The position numbers and the translations under genes are program-made. Positions 1-8,402 of a stretch of DNA of 64,000 nt are shown here, one piece after another. The stretch comes from Streptomyces graminofaciens (GTDB lineage Bacteria > Actinomycetota > Actinomycetes > Streptomycetales > Streptomycetaceae), in NCBI RefSeq assembly GCF_030294945.1, contig NZ_AP018448.1:10016501-10080500 (forward strand). The letters are read 5' to 3'. Below the pieces are notes generated by a model. That model made no database searches. It was not told where the DNA came from and saw only the letters and a list, made by a program, of their open reading frames with translations. Each line of letters starts with the position of its first letter. Positions within the stretch are counted from its first letter, which is position 1.

Positions 1-570
1 ACCTTCGACTTCACGGCTTGCTCGGGCGCCCGAACGGGTGATGTTCTGGCCAACCAGCTGGGCCCGCTCAGCAGTTCGACGGGCCTGGTCTCGATCAGCG
101 TCGGCGGCAACGACGCGGGCTTCGCCGACGTCATGACCACCTGCGTGCTCCAGGGCGACAGCGCCTGCCTCGCCCGCATCGACACGGCCAAGGCGTACGT
201 CGACTCGACCCTGCCCGGACAGCTCGACAAGGTCTACTCGGCGATCAGCGCGAAGGCACCGGCCGCCCATGTGGTGGTCCTCGGCTACCCCCGCTTCTAC
301 AAACTCGGCGGCACCTGCGCCGGCCTGTCCCAGACCAAGCGGTCCGCCATCAACAGCGCGGCCGACTACCTCAACACCGCCCTCGCCAAGCGCGCCGCCG
401 ACCACGGCTTCACCTTCGGCGACGTCCGCCCCACCTTCACCGGGCACGAACTGTGCTCGGGCAGCGCCTGGCTGCACAGCCTCAACCTGCTGAACATCGG
501 CGAGTCGTACCACCCGACGGCCGCCGGCCAGTCGGGTGGCTATCTGCCGGTGCTCAGGAACGTGGCCTGA
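1..570 (+). CDS. Secreted SGNH-family lipase/esterase (5' end cut by window)
   Basis: The reading frame is open from base 1, so the N-terminus, signal peptide and the catalytic-serine block lie outside the window. About 189 residues are visible. They contain the block III motif GGNDAGF (oxyanion-hole Asn) and a C-terminal SYHPTAAGQ stretch supplying the catalytic His, both typical of SGNH/GDSL hydrolases. Several spaced cysteines (CSGA, TTCV, SAC, GTC, ELC) match the disulphide-rich extracellular lipases of Streptomyces. Expected role is hydrolysis of lipid or other esters outside the cell. The 3' end overlaps the convergent kinase gene by 17 bp. Confidence 0.85.
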   Translation, partial: TFDFTACSGARTGDVLANQLGPLSSSTGLVSISVGGNDAGFADVMTTCVLQGDSACLARIDTAKAYVDSTLPGQLDKVYSAISAKAPAAHVVVLGYPRFYKLGGTCAGLSQTKRSAINSAADYLNTALAKRAADHGFTFGDVRPTFTGHELCSGSAWLHSLNLLNIGESYHPTAAGQSGGYLPVLRNVA

Positions 571-2266
571 CCGCCCCGTCGTAGGACCCGGCCCCGGCCC
601 CGGCCCCGTCGTCGGAACCGCCGGAGCCGCCGGAGCCGCCGTCCGAGTCATCCGAGTCCGAGGGGGAGGTCCCGCCCGTGGTCGGGGCGTCCCCCTCACA
701 GGTCACCGAGAACGGCACGGAGTTGGACGTCGTCTCGACCGGGCCGCGCACCTCGACGCTGATCTCGTCCTTGTACGTACCGGCCGAGGCGTACGTCGTG
801 ACGACGATCTGGTTCTGCTTGCTCTTCTCCCCGTCCGACGGGAACGACAGCGTCCTCCAGTCGGTGTCCGGGGCGTCCTTGCTCTTGGTCACCCAGCGGT
901 AGTCGACCTCCACGGGCACCTGGCCCACGGTGAACGTCGCCGTGAAACGGGGCGCGCCGCTCTCGGGCAGGGGACAGGCGCCGGAGTAGTCGGTGTTCTC
1001 ACCCGCGACCGAGACCTTCACGGACTGGGCGGGCGGCTTGCTGGTCGTCCCGCCGTCGTCGGGCGTGCCGGGCGGGGTGTCACCGCCGTCGCCGGTCGCG
1101 TCGTTGCCGCCGCCCTCCGTCTCCTCGTCACCCGTCCGGCCACCCACCGTGCTCTGGCCGTTGGTGGTGTCGTTCCCCGAACCGCCGTCCCCGCCGTCGT
1201 CACGGTTCACCAGCGCGTACGTCAGCCCGGCGACGGCGAACGCGATGGCGGCCACGCCCGCGATCAGGAAGACCAGGGCGCGGCGGTTGCGGTCCGGGGG
1301 AGGGGCGGTGGCGGACGGTCCCGGAGGGGGCGTGGGCGGTGGCCCGAACCCGCCTGTGCCGGGCCCCAGGTCCGGGCTGGGAACGGTGGACACCGTGGGG
1401 GTGTACGGAGCGGAGGCAACCGTGTCGGCGCGCGGGGTGCCACCCGCGCCGATGATCCGCAGGTCCTGCTCCGCCTGCGCGGCGCCGACGCGTTCGGCCG
1501 GATCCTTGCGCAGCAGCCCCTCGATCACCGGGGCCAGCGGGCCCGCCCGGCGCGGCGGCGGCAACTCCTCGTCGACGACCGCCCGCAGGGTGCTCAGCGG
1601 CGTGTTCTGCCGGAACGGGGAGTTGCCCTCGACCGCCGCGTACAGCAGCACGCCGAGCGACCACAGGTCCGACTCCGGGCCCGGCGTACGCCCCAGCGCC
1701 CGCTCCGGGGCGAGGAACTCGGGCGAGCCGATGACCTCGCCGGTCATGGTCAGCGCCGAGCTGCCCTCCACCGTGGCGATACCGAAGTCGGTGAGGACCA
1801 CACGGCCGTCGTTGGAGATGAGCACGTTGGCCGGCTTCACATCGCGGTGCAGGACCCCGGCCTCGTGCGCGGCGCGCAGCGCGGCCAGCACCTCGGCGCC
1901 GATGTGTGCCGCGTGCTGCGGGGACAGCGGGCCCTCGGAGTCCAGCAGATCGGCCAGCGACAGCCCGCGGACCAGCTCCATCACGACCCAGGGGCGGCCC
2001 TCCTCCATCGCCACGTCGTACACCGTGACGACGTTGCGGTTGGTGACCCGGGCCGCCGCCCAGGCCTCCCGCTCCAGGCGCGCGTACAGCCGCTCGATCT
2101 CGGACGCCGGCAGCCCGGCAGGGGCGCGCACCTCCTTGACGGCGACCTCGCGGTGCAGGACCTCGTCGCGGGCCCGCCACACCGTGCCCATCCCGCCCTC
2201 GCCGAGCGGGGTGAGCAGCCGGTAGCGGTCCGCGATCAGACGTTCACGGCCCGGTTCTTCGGACAC
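554..2266 (-). CDS. Membrane Ser/Thr protein kinase (PknB-like, Hanks type)
   Basis: 570 residues. The kinase domain fills about residues 14-275: glycine loop GEGGMGTV, catalytic Lys in VAVKEV, HRDVKPAN catalytic loop, DFG, and SPEFLAPE activation-segment end. A Pro-rich linker leads to one membrane helix (about 330-355, RRALVFLIAG onward), then a Gly/Asp/Thr-rich outer segment and a roughly 110-residue Ig-like extracellular region with two cysteines. There are no PASTA repeats, so the sensor type is not PknB proper. The start is GTG at 2266, directly preceded by the palindrome GGGGGACCCCC rather than a normal Shine-Dalgarno. Substrate and signal are unknown. Confidence 0.9.
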   Translation of the reverse strand: MSEEPGRERLIADRYRLLTPLGEGGMGTVWRARDEVLHREVAVKEVRAPAGLPASEIERLYARLEREAWAAARVTNRNVVTVYDVAMEEGRPWVVMELVRGLSLADLLDSEGPLSPQHAAHIGAEVLAALRAAHEAGVLHRDVKPANVLISNDGRVVLTDFGIATVEGSSALTMTGEVIGSPEFLAPERALGRTPGPESDLWSLGVLLYAAVEGNSPFRQNTPLSTLRAVVDEELPPPRRAGPLAPVIEGLLRKDPAERVGAAQAEQDLRIIGAGGTPRADTVASAPYTPTVSTVPSPDLGPGTGGFGPPPTPPPGPSATAPPPDRNRRALVFLIAGVAAIAFAVAGLTYALVNRDDGGDGGSGNDTTNGQSTVGGRTGDEETEGGGNDATGDGGDTPPGTPDDGGTTSKPPAQSVKVSVAGENTDYSGACPLPESGAPRFTATFTVGQVPVEVDYRWVTKSKDAPDTDWRTLSFPSDGEKSKQNQIVVTTYASAGTYKDEISVEVRGPVETTSNSVPFSVTCEGDAPTTGGTSPSDSDDSDGGSGGSGGSDDGAGAGAGSYDGAVRPRS

Positions 2267-2277
2267 GGGGGTCCCCC
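2267..2277 (-). repeat. GGGGGACCCCC palindrome abutting the kinase start codon
   Basis: Read on the minus strand, GGGGGACCCCC ends at the base before the kinase GTG. The same core (GGGGGGACCCCCAT) ends the 34-bp insertion at 37716-37749. It may be part of a short dispersed repeat that lands at start codons; its effect on translation is unknown. Confidence 0.45.
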
Positions 2278-2332
2278 ATCATTCGCATCCGCGTGAAATC
2301 TCCACTCCGAGCGATTTCTCCACAAAAGTAGC

Positions 2333-4150
2333 TCAGCCGAGTGCGGATACCGCACCCCTGAGCACCAAACCAGCCCCCAGGGCGACGACCACCAGCGCCG
2401 AGGCCAGCGGCATGGTCCTGCGCACCAGCGCCGCGGTCGGCCCGCCGAGCCGGCCCTCGCCCTTGTCCATCATCCGCGTGGCCCAGCCGCCCGCCTTCAC
2501 CACGGCGTACCCGGCCGCCGTCAGGGTGAGCGCCAGCCCGATGCCGTACGCCAACACGAGCAGCAGCCCGAACCACGCCTTGCCGAGCGCCGCCGCGCCG
2601 ACCAGCACGACCACCGCCGAGGGGCTCGGCACCATGCCGCCCGCGAACCCGAGCAGGATCGTGCCCCGCAGGGTGGGCGCGGTGGGGTGGGTGTGGGTGA
2701 AGCCGCCGTGGGTGTGGGTGACACCGCCACCGAAGAGAGAGCGCTTCTCGGTGTGGCTGTGGCTGTGGCCCTGGTCGTGCACGTGGTCATGGTCATGGCC
2801 GTGATCGTGATCGTGATCGTGTGTGTGGGCCTTGGTGGGGGCGTGCTCGTGAGTGTGAGCCTCGGCCGACGTGTGCGTGTGCGTCTGGGTGTGGGCGAGG
2901 ACGAGTTCCTTGGCGGGCTCAGGCCTGTGGTCGTGCGTGTGGGAGTGCGCGCCCTCATGACCGTGGTCGTGGTCGTGGCTGTGGGAGTGCCCGTGCCCGT
3001 GCCCGTGACTGTGCCCGTGACTGTGGTCGTGGTCGTGATCGTGACTGTGACCATGTGCGTGGTCGCGCCCGTGCTCGTGTCCGTGCCCGTGTCCCTGCCC
3101 CTGACTCTGCATCAGCGCGAGCTTGCGGTTCTGCCAGGCGCGTCGGGTGAGCGTCACGCCCGCCGCCAGTACGAAGAGTCCGCTCGCGATGCCCAGCCAG
3201 GTGATCACGGACGGCGCGGCGGCCGAACCGGCGAGGACGAGCAGGCCGAGTGCGACGACGCCCAGGGTGTGCGTGACCGTCACGGAGGCGGCCATGGGCA
3301 GTACGTCGCGCATCCGGGCCCGGTCGCGGGCGGCGGCCGTGGCGGCCATCAGGGTCTTGCCGTGGCCCGGGCCGAGGGCGTGCATCGCGCCGAGGAACAT
3401 GGCGATCACGAAGGCCAGGGCGCCGAAGCCGAGCGTGAGGTCGTGGCTGGAGACCAGGTCGTCGAGGGCCTGGGTCCAGCGGTCCGCGCCGCGCGGGAGG
3501 ATGGAGGAGGCGGGCGCGTCCCGCTCGTCGTCGGAGGCCAGCGCGGGCCCGCCGGGCCGCACCTGGAGGGACGCCGCCGCCGTGTCCTTCGGCGACTGCA
3601 ACAGATCGGCGGGGTAGACGGTGAGTTGCCTGGACACCGACTCCTCGGGCACGTCCGACCCGGTCAGCGTCATCCGGTCGCCCCGGGCGGTGACCTCGCG
3701 CCAGCCGGGGCCGGAGTCCACGGCCGCGTGGAAGCGTACGTCAGAGGCCCGGTCCGGCAGCGGAGCCGTCAGCCGGCACTCCACGCGCAGGGTCTTCAGC
3801 CCCGCCTGCCCCGGCCGCTGCTCGGCCGAGCTCGACCCGACCTTCAGCGCGACGGCGTTCCCGTCGACGGTGACCTCACTGCGCTCGGCGGCCGTCGCGC
3901 ACCGCTCCTCGGCCCAGCTCTCCATGCCCTGCCGCTTGATCGCGGGCTTGGCCTGGGTCGCCGGAATCTCCGCGAGGTCCTCCACATGGAAGACCTTCAG
4001 CTTCCCAGGGGCGGCCACCAGCCCGTCGTACCGGTTGACGGTGAAGTTGCCGAGAGGGTGCGCGCTCGCGGCCCCGGCGGGGAGGAGCAGCAGGGCGAGG
4101 ACGGCCAGCAGGACCGTCGTGGCGGAGGCGAGAACGCGTCGGCGGGACAT
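2333..4150 (-). CDS. NicO/RcnA-type divalent metal exporter with giant His-rich loop
   Basis: 605 residues. A signal peptide (MSRRRVLAS..., cleavage near AASAHP) precedes a roughly 170-residue extracytoplasmic domain. A first NicO module follows, with the signature HALGPGHGKT and about three helices. Next is a cytoplasmic loop of well over 120 residues made mostly of HGH, HDHDH and HTHTH runs, then a second helical module (GGMVPSPSAVVVLVG). The family moves Ni(II)/Co(II) and similar ions across the membrane; the His loop presumably binds metal. The start is fixed by a TGATG junction with the upstream TPR gene, implying translational coupling. Metal specificity and direction are inferred. The loop gives long GTG/CAC-rich low-complexity DNA and spurious antisense ORFs. 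Confidence 0.85.
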   Translation of the reverse strand: MSRRRVLASATTVLLAVLALLLLPAGAASAHPLGNFTVNRYDGLVAAPGKLKVFHVEDLAEIPATQAKPAIKRQGMESWAEERCATAAERSEVTVDGNAVALKVGSSSAEQRPGQAGLKTLRVECRLTAPLPDRASDVRFHAAVDSGPGWREVTARGDRMTLTGSDVPEESVSRQLTVYPADLLQSPKDTAAASLQVRPGGPALASDDERDAPASSILPRGADRWTQALDDLVSSHDLTLGFGALAFVIAMFLGAMHALGPGHGKTLMAATAAARDRARMRDVLPMAASVTVTHTLGVVALGLLVLAGSAAAPSVITWLGIASGLFVLAAGVTLTRRAWQNRKLALMQSQGQGHGHGHEHGRDHAHGHSHDHDHDHSHGHSHGHGHGHSHSHDHDHGHEGAHSHTHDHRPEPAKELVLAHTQTHTHTSAEAHTHEHAPTKAHTHDHDHDHGHDHDHVHDQGHSHSHTEKRSLFGGGVTHTHGGFTHTHPTAPTLRGTILLGFAGGMVPSPSAVVVLVGAAALGKAWFGLLLVLAYGIGLALTLTAAGYAVVKAGGWATRMMDKGEGRLGGPTAALVRRTMPLASALVVVALGAGLVLRGAVSALG

Positions 4151-5838
4151 CACTTGTCGGCCTCCGCAGCCTTGAGAGCCTTCAGGGTCCTGCGGGCTTC
4201 CTTGGCGCCGAGCGGCGAGAAGCCGGGGTTGAGGTCGAGGGCGGCCGTCAGCCGGGCGCGCGCCTCCTTCTTGTCGCCGGCCGCGTACTCGATCATGCCG
4301 CGGTGGTAGAGGAAGGTCGCGTCCTGGTAGCCGGTGGCCGTGGCCCGGCGGGCGTACGGCAGGGCCTCCTCGTCCTTGCCGTTGACGTGCAGTGCCCAGG
4401 CGAGGGCGTCGGCCGTGTGGACCGTCTCCCGGCGCTGCCACTCGGCGCGGGCCGCGCGCAGGGCGGCCTTCTTGTCGCCGTGGTCGGCGGCGGCGAGCGC
4501 GGTGTCGAGGTCGGCGTTGACGCCGTTGGCGCGGGCGATCGAGGTCCACGCGTTCACGAGGGCGTACTGATCGCGCGCCTCGGTCGTCCGGCCCTCGGCC
4601 TCGTACAGCTCGCCGAGCACGACGAGCGGTCCCGGCAGCGGATAGCCGGACACGACCTGTTCGAGCCCGGTGACCGCGTCCTCGGTGTCCCCGCTCGCGG
4701 CCTGGGCGCGGGCCCGGCCCTCCAGGGCGGGGAGGTAGGTGTCGTCGGCGGCGAGGGCGCGCGCGTAGTAGTCGAGGGAGGTCTTGTAGTCGCCCTGCTT
4801 CCAGGCGAGCTGGCCGAGCTGGGTGGCGACGTACGCCATGTCACCGGGCGCCGTGGAGGTGGCGAGGGCCTGCTTGAGCACCCGCCGGGCGGTCTTCACA
4901 TCGCCGCGCAGCTCGTGGACGTACGCGTACCGGGTGAAGACGGGGACGCCGGGCTGCCGTGAGTCGGCGAGCTTCGCGGCCTTCAACGCCTCGTCGTAGC
5001 GGCCGAGTTCGACCAGGGCGTCGATACGGGTGGACAGCGCGCGCTCGCTGTACGGGTTCACCTTCAGCGCCCGGTCCGCGTCCTTGAGCGCCTTCTCGAA
5101 CTGGTGCCGGGCGGCGGCGAGCGCGGCCCGCGCGGCGAGCGCCTGGTCGTTGTCCGGGCGCAGCTCCAGCGAGCGTTCGACGGCCTTCTCGGCCTGGGGG
5201 TAGCGGGAGGGGTCGCCCTTGGTGCGGGCCTGCTCGACATAGGCGAGCCCGAGCGTGGACCAGGAGCCGAAGTCCCGCGGCTGCTGCTTGAGATGGGCCT
5301 GCAGCGCGCGCACCGTCGAGTCGAGATCACCACGCGCGAGCTGCGCCGCCGAGATCCCGCCCGAGGAGGAGAGACTCACCCCCGGACCGTCGTCCCGCCC
5401 CCCGAGAGCGATGGCGCCCCCGGTGAACGCGACGGCCAGCGCGGCCGCACAGGCGACGAAGCTCAGCACCCGGCGCCGGGCGGGTTCGGGGCGGGTGGCG
5501 CCGGTGCCCCGGGGGCCGGGAACACGAGCCGCCGTCGACGTCCTGTCTCGGCTGGTGGCCGCCGCCGACGACGCGGAGCCACCCGGCTCACCCGCGCCGA
5601 CCGCCTCTGCCGTCGGGGTGGTCCCCGGCTGGTCCGCGCTGGTGTCCCCGCCCGCCAGGGCGTCGCCCGGCCGGTCTTCGGCGGTGGCCTTCCCCGGTCG
5701 GCCGTCGTCGGCCGCCTCGGTCACCTCGATGACCTCGGCTCCCTCGGCGACAGCCGACTCACTCGGTTCCTGGGCCGGAGCGGGCGTGTCCGGGTCCGTG
5801 TCCTTCTCCGGCGCGCTCTCGTTCGTACGCGGGGACAT
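4150..5838 (-). CDS. Membrane-anchored tetratricopeptide-repeat protein
   Basis: 562 residues. An acidic, low-complexity N-terminal segment (about 1-120) precedes one membrane helix (RRRVLSFVACAAALAVAF) and then a long array of TPR helices to the C-terminus (for example ALKADPxxxxA-type LKVNPYSERALSTR, LELRPDNDQAL). ATG at 5838 is preferred over GTG at 5844 because GAGGAG lies at normal spacing before it. The topology places the TPRs outside. It is the middle gene of DUF4331-TPR-NicO, a gene order I have seen conserved in streptomycetes, and is probably a scaffold for that system. Function is not established. Confidence 0.85.
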   Translation of the reverse strand: MSPRTNESAPEKDTDPDTPAPAQEPSESAVAEGAEVIEVTEAADDGRPGKATAEDRPGDALAGGDTSADQPGTTPTAEAVGAGEPGGSASSAAATSRDRTSTAARVPGPRGTGATRPEPARRRVLSFVACAAALAVAFTGGAIALGGRDDGPGVSLSSSGGISAAQLARGDLDSTVRALQAHLKQQPRDFGSWSTLGLAYVEQARTKGDPSRYPQAEKAVERSLELRPDNDQALAARAALAAARHQFEKALKDADRALKVNPYSERALSTRIDALVELGRYDEALKAAKLADSRQPGVPVFTRYAYVHELRGDVKTARRVLKQALATSTAPGDMAYVATQLGQLAWKQGDYKTSLDYYARALAADDTYLPALEGRARAQAASGDTEDAVTGLEQVVSGYPLPGPLVVLGELYEAEGRTTEARDQYALVNAWTSIARANGVNADLDTALAAADHGDKKAALRAARAEWQRRETVHTADALAWALHVNGKDEEALPYARRATATGYQDATFLYHRGMIEYAAGDKKEARARLTAALDLNPGFSPLGAKEARRTLKALKAAEADK

Positions 5839-5986
5839 GCCCACTCCTCAACATCCTTGCCGAGCACAGTCGTTGCGGTAAGTCGGTGGATCGGTGGGGC
5901 GCGGCCCGCGCCGTGGGGGATGGGTACGAGCGGGCCGCGCCGGTCTGTGGACCGGGCCCCTGGGGAGCGGGCCCGGCCGGGGTGGA

Positions 5987-7513
5987 CTAGTAGTACGCCC
6001 GGTCGTTCCGGCGACGCCACCACAGCAGACCGGCGCCGATGAGCAGCACGCCGCCCGCGCCCGCGCCCGCCGAGGCCGCGATCAGCGTGGTGTCGTCGGA
6101 GCCGCTGCCCGTCTCCACGCCGCTGCCGAGCGCGCTACGGACGCTGTTCGTGGTGTTGCCCTTGACGGTCTTGCCCCGGGAACCGGCCGTCGGCAGACCG
6201 ACGTACGGGAAGGAGTGGCCGAACTTCTTGTCGTTCTTGTTGACCGCGTCACCCAGGTCGTTCTTCGTGCCGAGCAGCTCGCCCTCGACGACCTGCAGCG
6301 AGATGTCGATCACGTCGTCGGTGAGCCGGCGCCCGTTCGGGAAGCCCGCGTTGTCACCGTCGAGCACACCGAGCCGCTTCGGCTTGGCGGACGGCTTGAT
6401 CGAGGTGTTGAGGCGCAGCTCCTCCGACGCCCGCACCTTCGGCGGCTGGTTGAGGCCCTTGACGCCCTTCAGGAACACGTCGACGAGGTCGTTGCGCGGC
6501 TCGGCGGGCGCCTTGATCTTGTAGATCGCCTCGATGAGCTTCGGCAGCTCCGGCTCGGTGACGTTGTCCAGGAACTGTCCGTCGTTCCAGGGCTGCGACG
6601 CGTTGAACGTGTCCTTGTCCTCGATCGGGTTGACCACCTCGTTGACCAGCGGCATACCGAGCCGTGAGACCTGGTGGAACTGCCCGTTGGCGCCCCGGCG
6701 CTGCGTCGTGGACCAGATGCCGACGATCGGCTGGTCCTTCGACTCGGTGATCATGTCGCTCGGCAGCTGCAGGGCGATCGAGTTGACGTTGTAGCCCTTC
6801 AGCGTGTCCCGCCCGACCTCGGAGAGGTCACCGCCGTACAGCAGATCGAAGACGCGCAGGTCCAGGAAGAACGGGTCGTCGGCCTGGCCGGCGAACGTCT
6901 CCGCGCCGCCCGCCGTCTTGTAGATGGCCTGGTCCCGCAGCTTCTTGTAGTTCGGCATCGACGCCTTGCCGACGTTCGACGGCGCCACCGGCACGTCGTC
7001 CGCGAGCTTCGTCTTCGAGACGATCCGCTGGTTCCGCAGCTTGAGGACCTCGAGGTCGTACGTCTGCGTGATGTTCAGGTCCTGGTCGTCGAGACTCTCG
7101 ACCACGCCCGTGTTGTAGAGGAACGTCTTCTTGTTCTTGGTGTCCGTGTCGAAGGTGTAGCGGAAGACCAACTCACCCTGTGCGTCACCGTTGTTGTCGA
7201 TGTGGATGTCGTACTGCGCGTCCTCGGCGAACGGGAAGAAGTTCGGTCCGCCCGCGGGCTCCTCGAACGGGATCCAGTTCGCCACGATGGTCGTGGTGTC
7301 CGGCTTGTCCGGGCTGACGAACGCGTACACGTCGGTGTTGTCGTACTGGGGGGTCCCCGAGATCAGCGGGGCCTCCCGGTGGCTGGAGGCGGAGGCCGCC
7401 CCCGGTTCCAGCACGGTCACGCCGGCGGCTGCGAGCCCTCCGGCGGCCAGCGAACCACAGATGAGGGCCGCGATGCTCCTGCGCCCCGCGCCGCTCCTGG
7501 AAGTAGGTGTCAT
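5987..7513 (-). CDS. Secreted DUF4331 protein
   Basis: 508 residues. An N-terminal signal peptide cleaves near ASASSHREAP; SSHREAP and DNTDVYAFVSPD are hallmarks of DUF4331. The C-terminus has a Gly/Ala-rich membrane helix and a WWRRR tail, so the mature protein is anchored outside. ATG at 7513 is chosen; an upstream TTG in frame has no support. No enzymatic motif is recognised and the family has no settled function. A SigK-like promoter lies about 40 bp upstream, so it is probably the first gene of a SigK-controlled operon with the TPR and NicO genes. Confidence 0.88.
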   Translation of the reverse strand: MTPTSRSGAGRRSIAALICGSLAAGGLAAAGVTVLEPGAASASSHREAPLISGTPQYDNTDVYAFVSPDKPDTTTIVANWIPFEEPAGGPNFFPFAEDAQYDIHIDNNGDAQGELVFRYTFDTDTKNKKTFLYNTGVVESLDDQDLNITQTYDLEVLKLRNQRIVSKTKLADDVPVAPSNVGKASMPNYKKLRDQAIYKTAGGAETFAGQADDPFFLDLRVFDLLYGGDLSEVGRDTLKGYNVNSIALQLPSDMITESKDQPIVGIWSTTQRRGANGQFHQVSRLGMPLVNEVVNPIEDKDTFNASQPWNDGQFLDNVTEPELPKLIEAIYKIKAPAEPRNDLVDVFLKGVKGLNQPPKVRASEELRLNTSIKPSAKPKRLGVLDGDNAGFPNGRRLTDDVIDISLQVVEGELLGTKNDLGDAVNKNDKKFGHSFPYVGLPTAGSRGKTVKGNTTNSVRSALGSGVETGSGSDDTTLIAASAGAGAGGVLLIGAGLLWWRRRNDRAYY

Positions 7514-7550
7514 GCCGTCCGTCCTCTGTCCCAACTTGCCTGACGAACGC

Positions 7551-7579
7551 CATTCGGAGCGGTCGGCAGGGTGGATTGG
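7551..7579 (-). promoter_or_regulatory. SigK-like promoter of the DUF4331 operon
   Basis: On the minus strand, CCAATCC (7579-7573), 15 nt, then CCGAATG (7557-7551). This closely resembles the CATCC-spacer-CCGAATG promoter described for mycobacterial SigK. The -10 ends about 37 bp from the ATG. The divergent sigma gene has a near-identical element with the same 15-nt spacer. Confidence 0.6.
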
Positions 7580-7699
7580 TCGAATCCCAAACGTTCTTAC
7601 GGAGCGTTTGAATGGTTGTCTCAGTGGAGAGCGGGATTCGTTGATCGAGTTCTGATCCGACGACGGACGGCCCGCGTTTTGGGCAGGCTCATCCGTAAC

Positions 7700-7728
7700 C
7701 CCATCCGGAGGTGGGTTGGTTGCGAATG
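7700..7728 (+). promoter_or_regulatory. SigK-like autoregulatory promoter of the sigma gene
   Basis: CCCATCC (7700-7706), 15 nt, GCGAATG (7722-7728). It matches the divergent element in spacing and at both boxes. It overlaps the possible upstream starts at 7711 and 7726, which argues that translation begins further down at GTG 7777. Confidence 0.55.
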
Positions 7729-7776
7729 CCTTACGCGCGGGGATGGCCGTGCTCGGCCGGAGGCGAGGGGGAGCGA

Positions 7777-8319
7777 GTGGAGGCGGACAAGCTTCTGGTC
7801 CAGGTGGCCGGAGGTGACCAGAGGGCGTTCGAGGAGCTGTACGGACTGGTGTCCGGCCCGGTGTTCGGGCTGGTGCGCCGGGTCGTACGGGATCCCGCGC
7901 AGTCGGAGGAGGTGGCTCAGGAGGTGCTGCTCGAACTCTGGCGTTCCGCGGGCCGGTTCGACCCCGGCCGCGGCAGCGCCCTGTCCTGGATCCTCACCCT
8001 CGCCCACCGCCGCGCGGTCGACCGGGTGCGCAGCGCCCGCGCCGCCACCGAGCGCGAGCAGCGCGAGGGCTACAAGGCCCACCACCCCGCCTTCGACCAG
8101 GTCGCCGAGGAGGTCGAGGCCGGCCTCGAACGCCAGTGGGTGCGCCACTGCCTGGAGAAGCTCACCAACCTCCAGCGCGAGTCCGTCACCCTCGCCTACT
8201 ACGACGGCTACACCTACCGAGAAGTGGCCGAGCGGCTCTCGCTGCCGCTCGGCACGGTCAAGACCCGCATGCGCGACGGACTCACACGGCTGCGCGAATG
8301 CCTGGGAGGAGTCGCATGA
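7777..8319 (+). CDS. sigK: ECF RNA polymerase sigma factor, SigK-like
   Basis: 180 residues from GTG 7777, which has GGGGAG just upstream; the longer frame from 7711 would run through its own promoter. Region 2 contains RDPAQSEEVAQEVLLELWR and HRRAVDRVRSA; region 4 contains ESVTLAYYDGYTYREVAERLSLPLGTVKTRMRDG, split here only for description. These match the SigK branch of ECF sigmas. It is followed by a coupled 28-codon ORF and an anti-sigma gene, and diverges from the DUF4331 operon that carries a matching promoter. Likely role is envelope or metal stress response; the signal is unknown. Confidence 0.88.
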   Translation: MEADKLLVQVAGGDQRAFEELYGLVSGPVFGLVRRVVRDPAQSEEVAQEVLLELWRSAGRFDPGRGSALSWILTLAHRRAVDRVRSARAATEREQREGYKAHHPAFDQVAEEVEAGLERQWVRHCLEKLTNLQRESVTLAYYDGYTYREVAERLSLPLGTVKTRMRDGLTRLRECLGGVA

Positions 8320-8402
8320 GCGCGCAGTTCGGCCCCACGGAACGCAGGGCCGCGATCGGCCTCGTGACACATGAGGCGCGTCAGGGCGGTGGTGCCGCAT
8401 GA
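8316..8402 (+). CDS. 28-residue ORF coupled between sigma and anti-sigma genes
   Basis: Starts MSAQFGPTERR and ends RQGGGAA. Its ATG overlaps the sigma stop (ATGA, 8316-8319) and its stop overlaps the anti-sigma start (ATGA, 8399-8402). GGGAGGAG lies 4-5 nt before its ATG. Such double overlaps are typical of translational coupling. It has no hydrophobic segment or recognised motif. It may be a real peptide or simply a translational bridge setting sigma/anti-sigma stoichiometry. Confidence 0.5.
   Translation: MSAQFGPTERRAAIGLVTHEARQGGGAA

Noticed and set aside
536..2296. Long open frame antisense to the kinase
   Set aside because: Arg/Gly/Pro-rich shadow typical of high-GC antisense frames; the minus-strand kinase has all family motifs.
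2630..3130. GTG/CAC repetitive tract looking like a repeat array or CRISPR
   Set aside because: It encodes the His-rich loop; no fixed repeat/spacer pattern.
2687..4309. Plus-strand open frame with Val-rich runs opposite the NicO gene
   Set aside because: It is the complement of His codon repeats (CAC/CAT); no real protein features.
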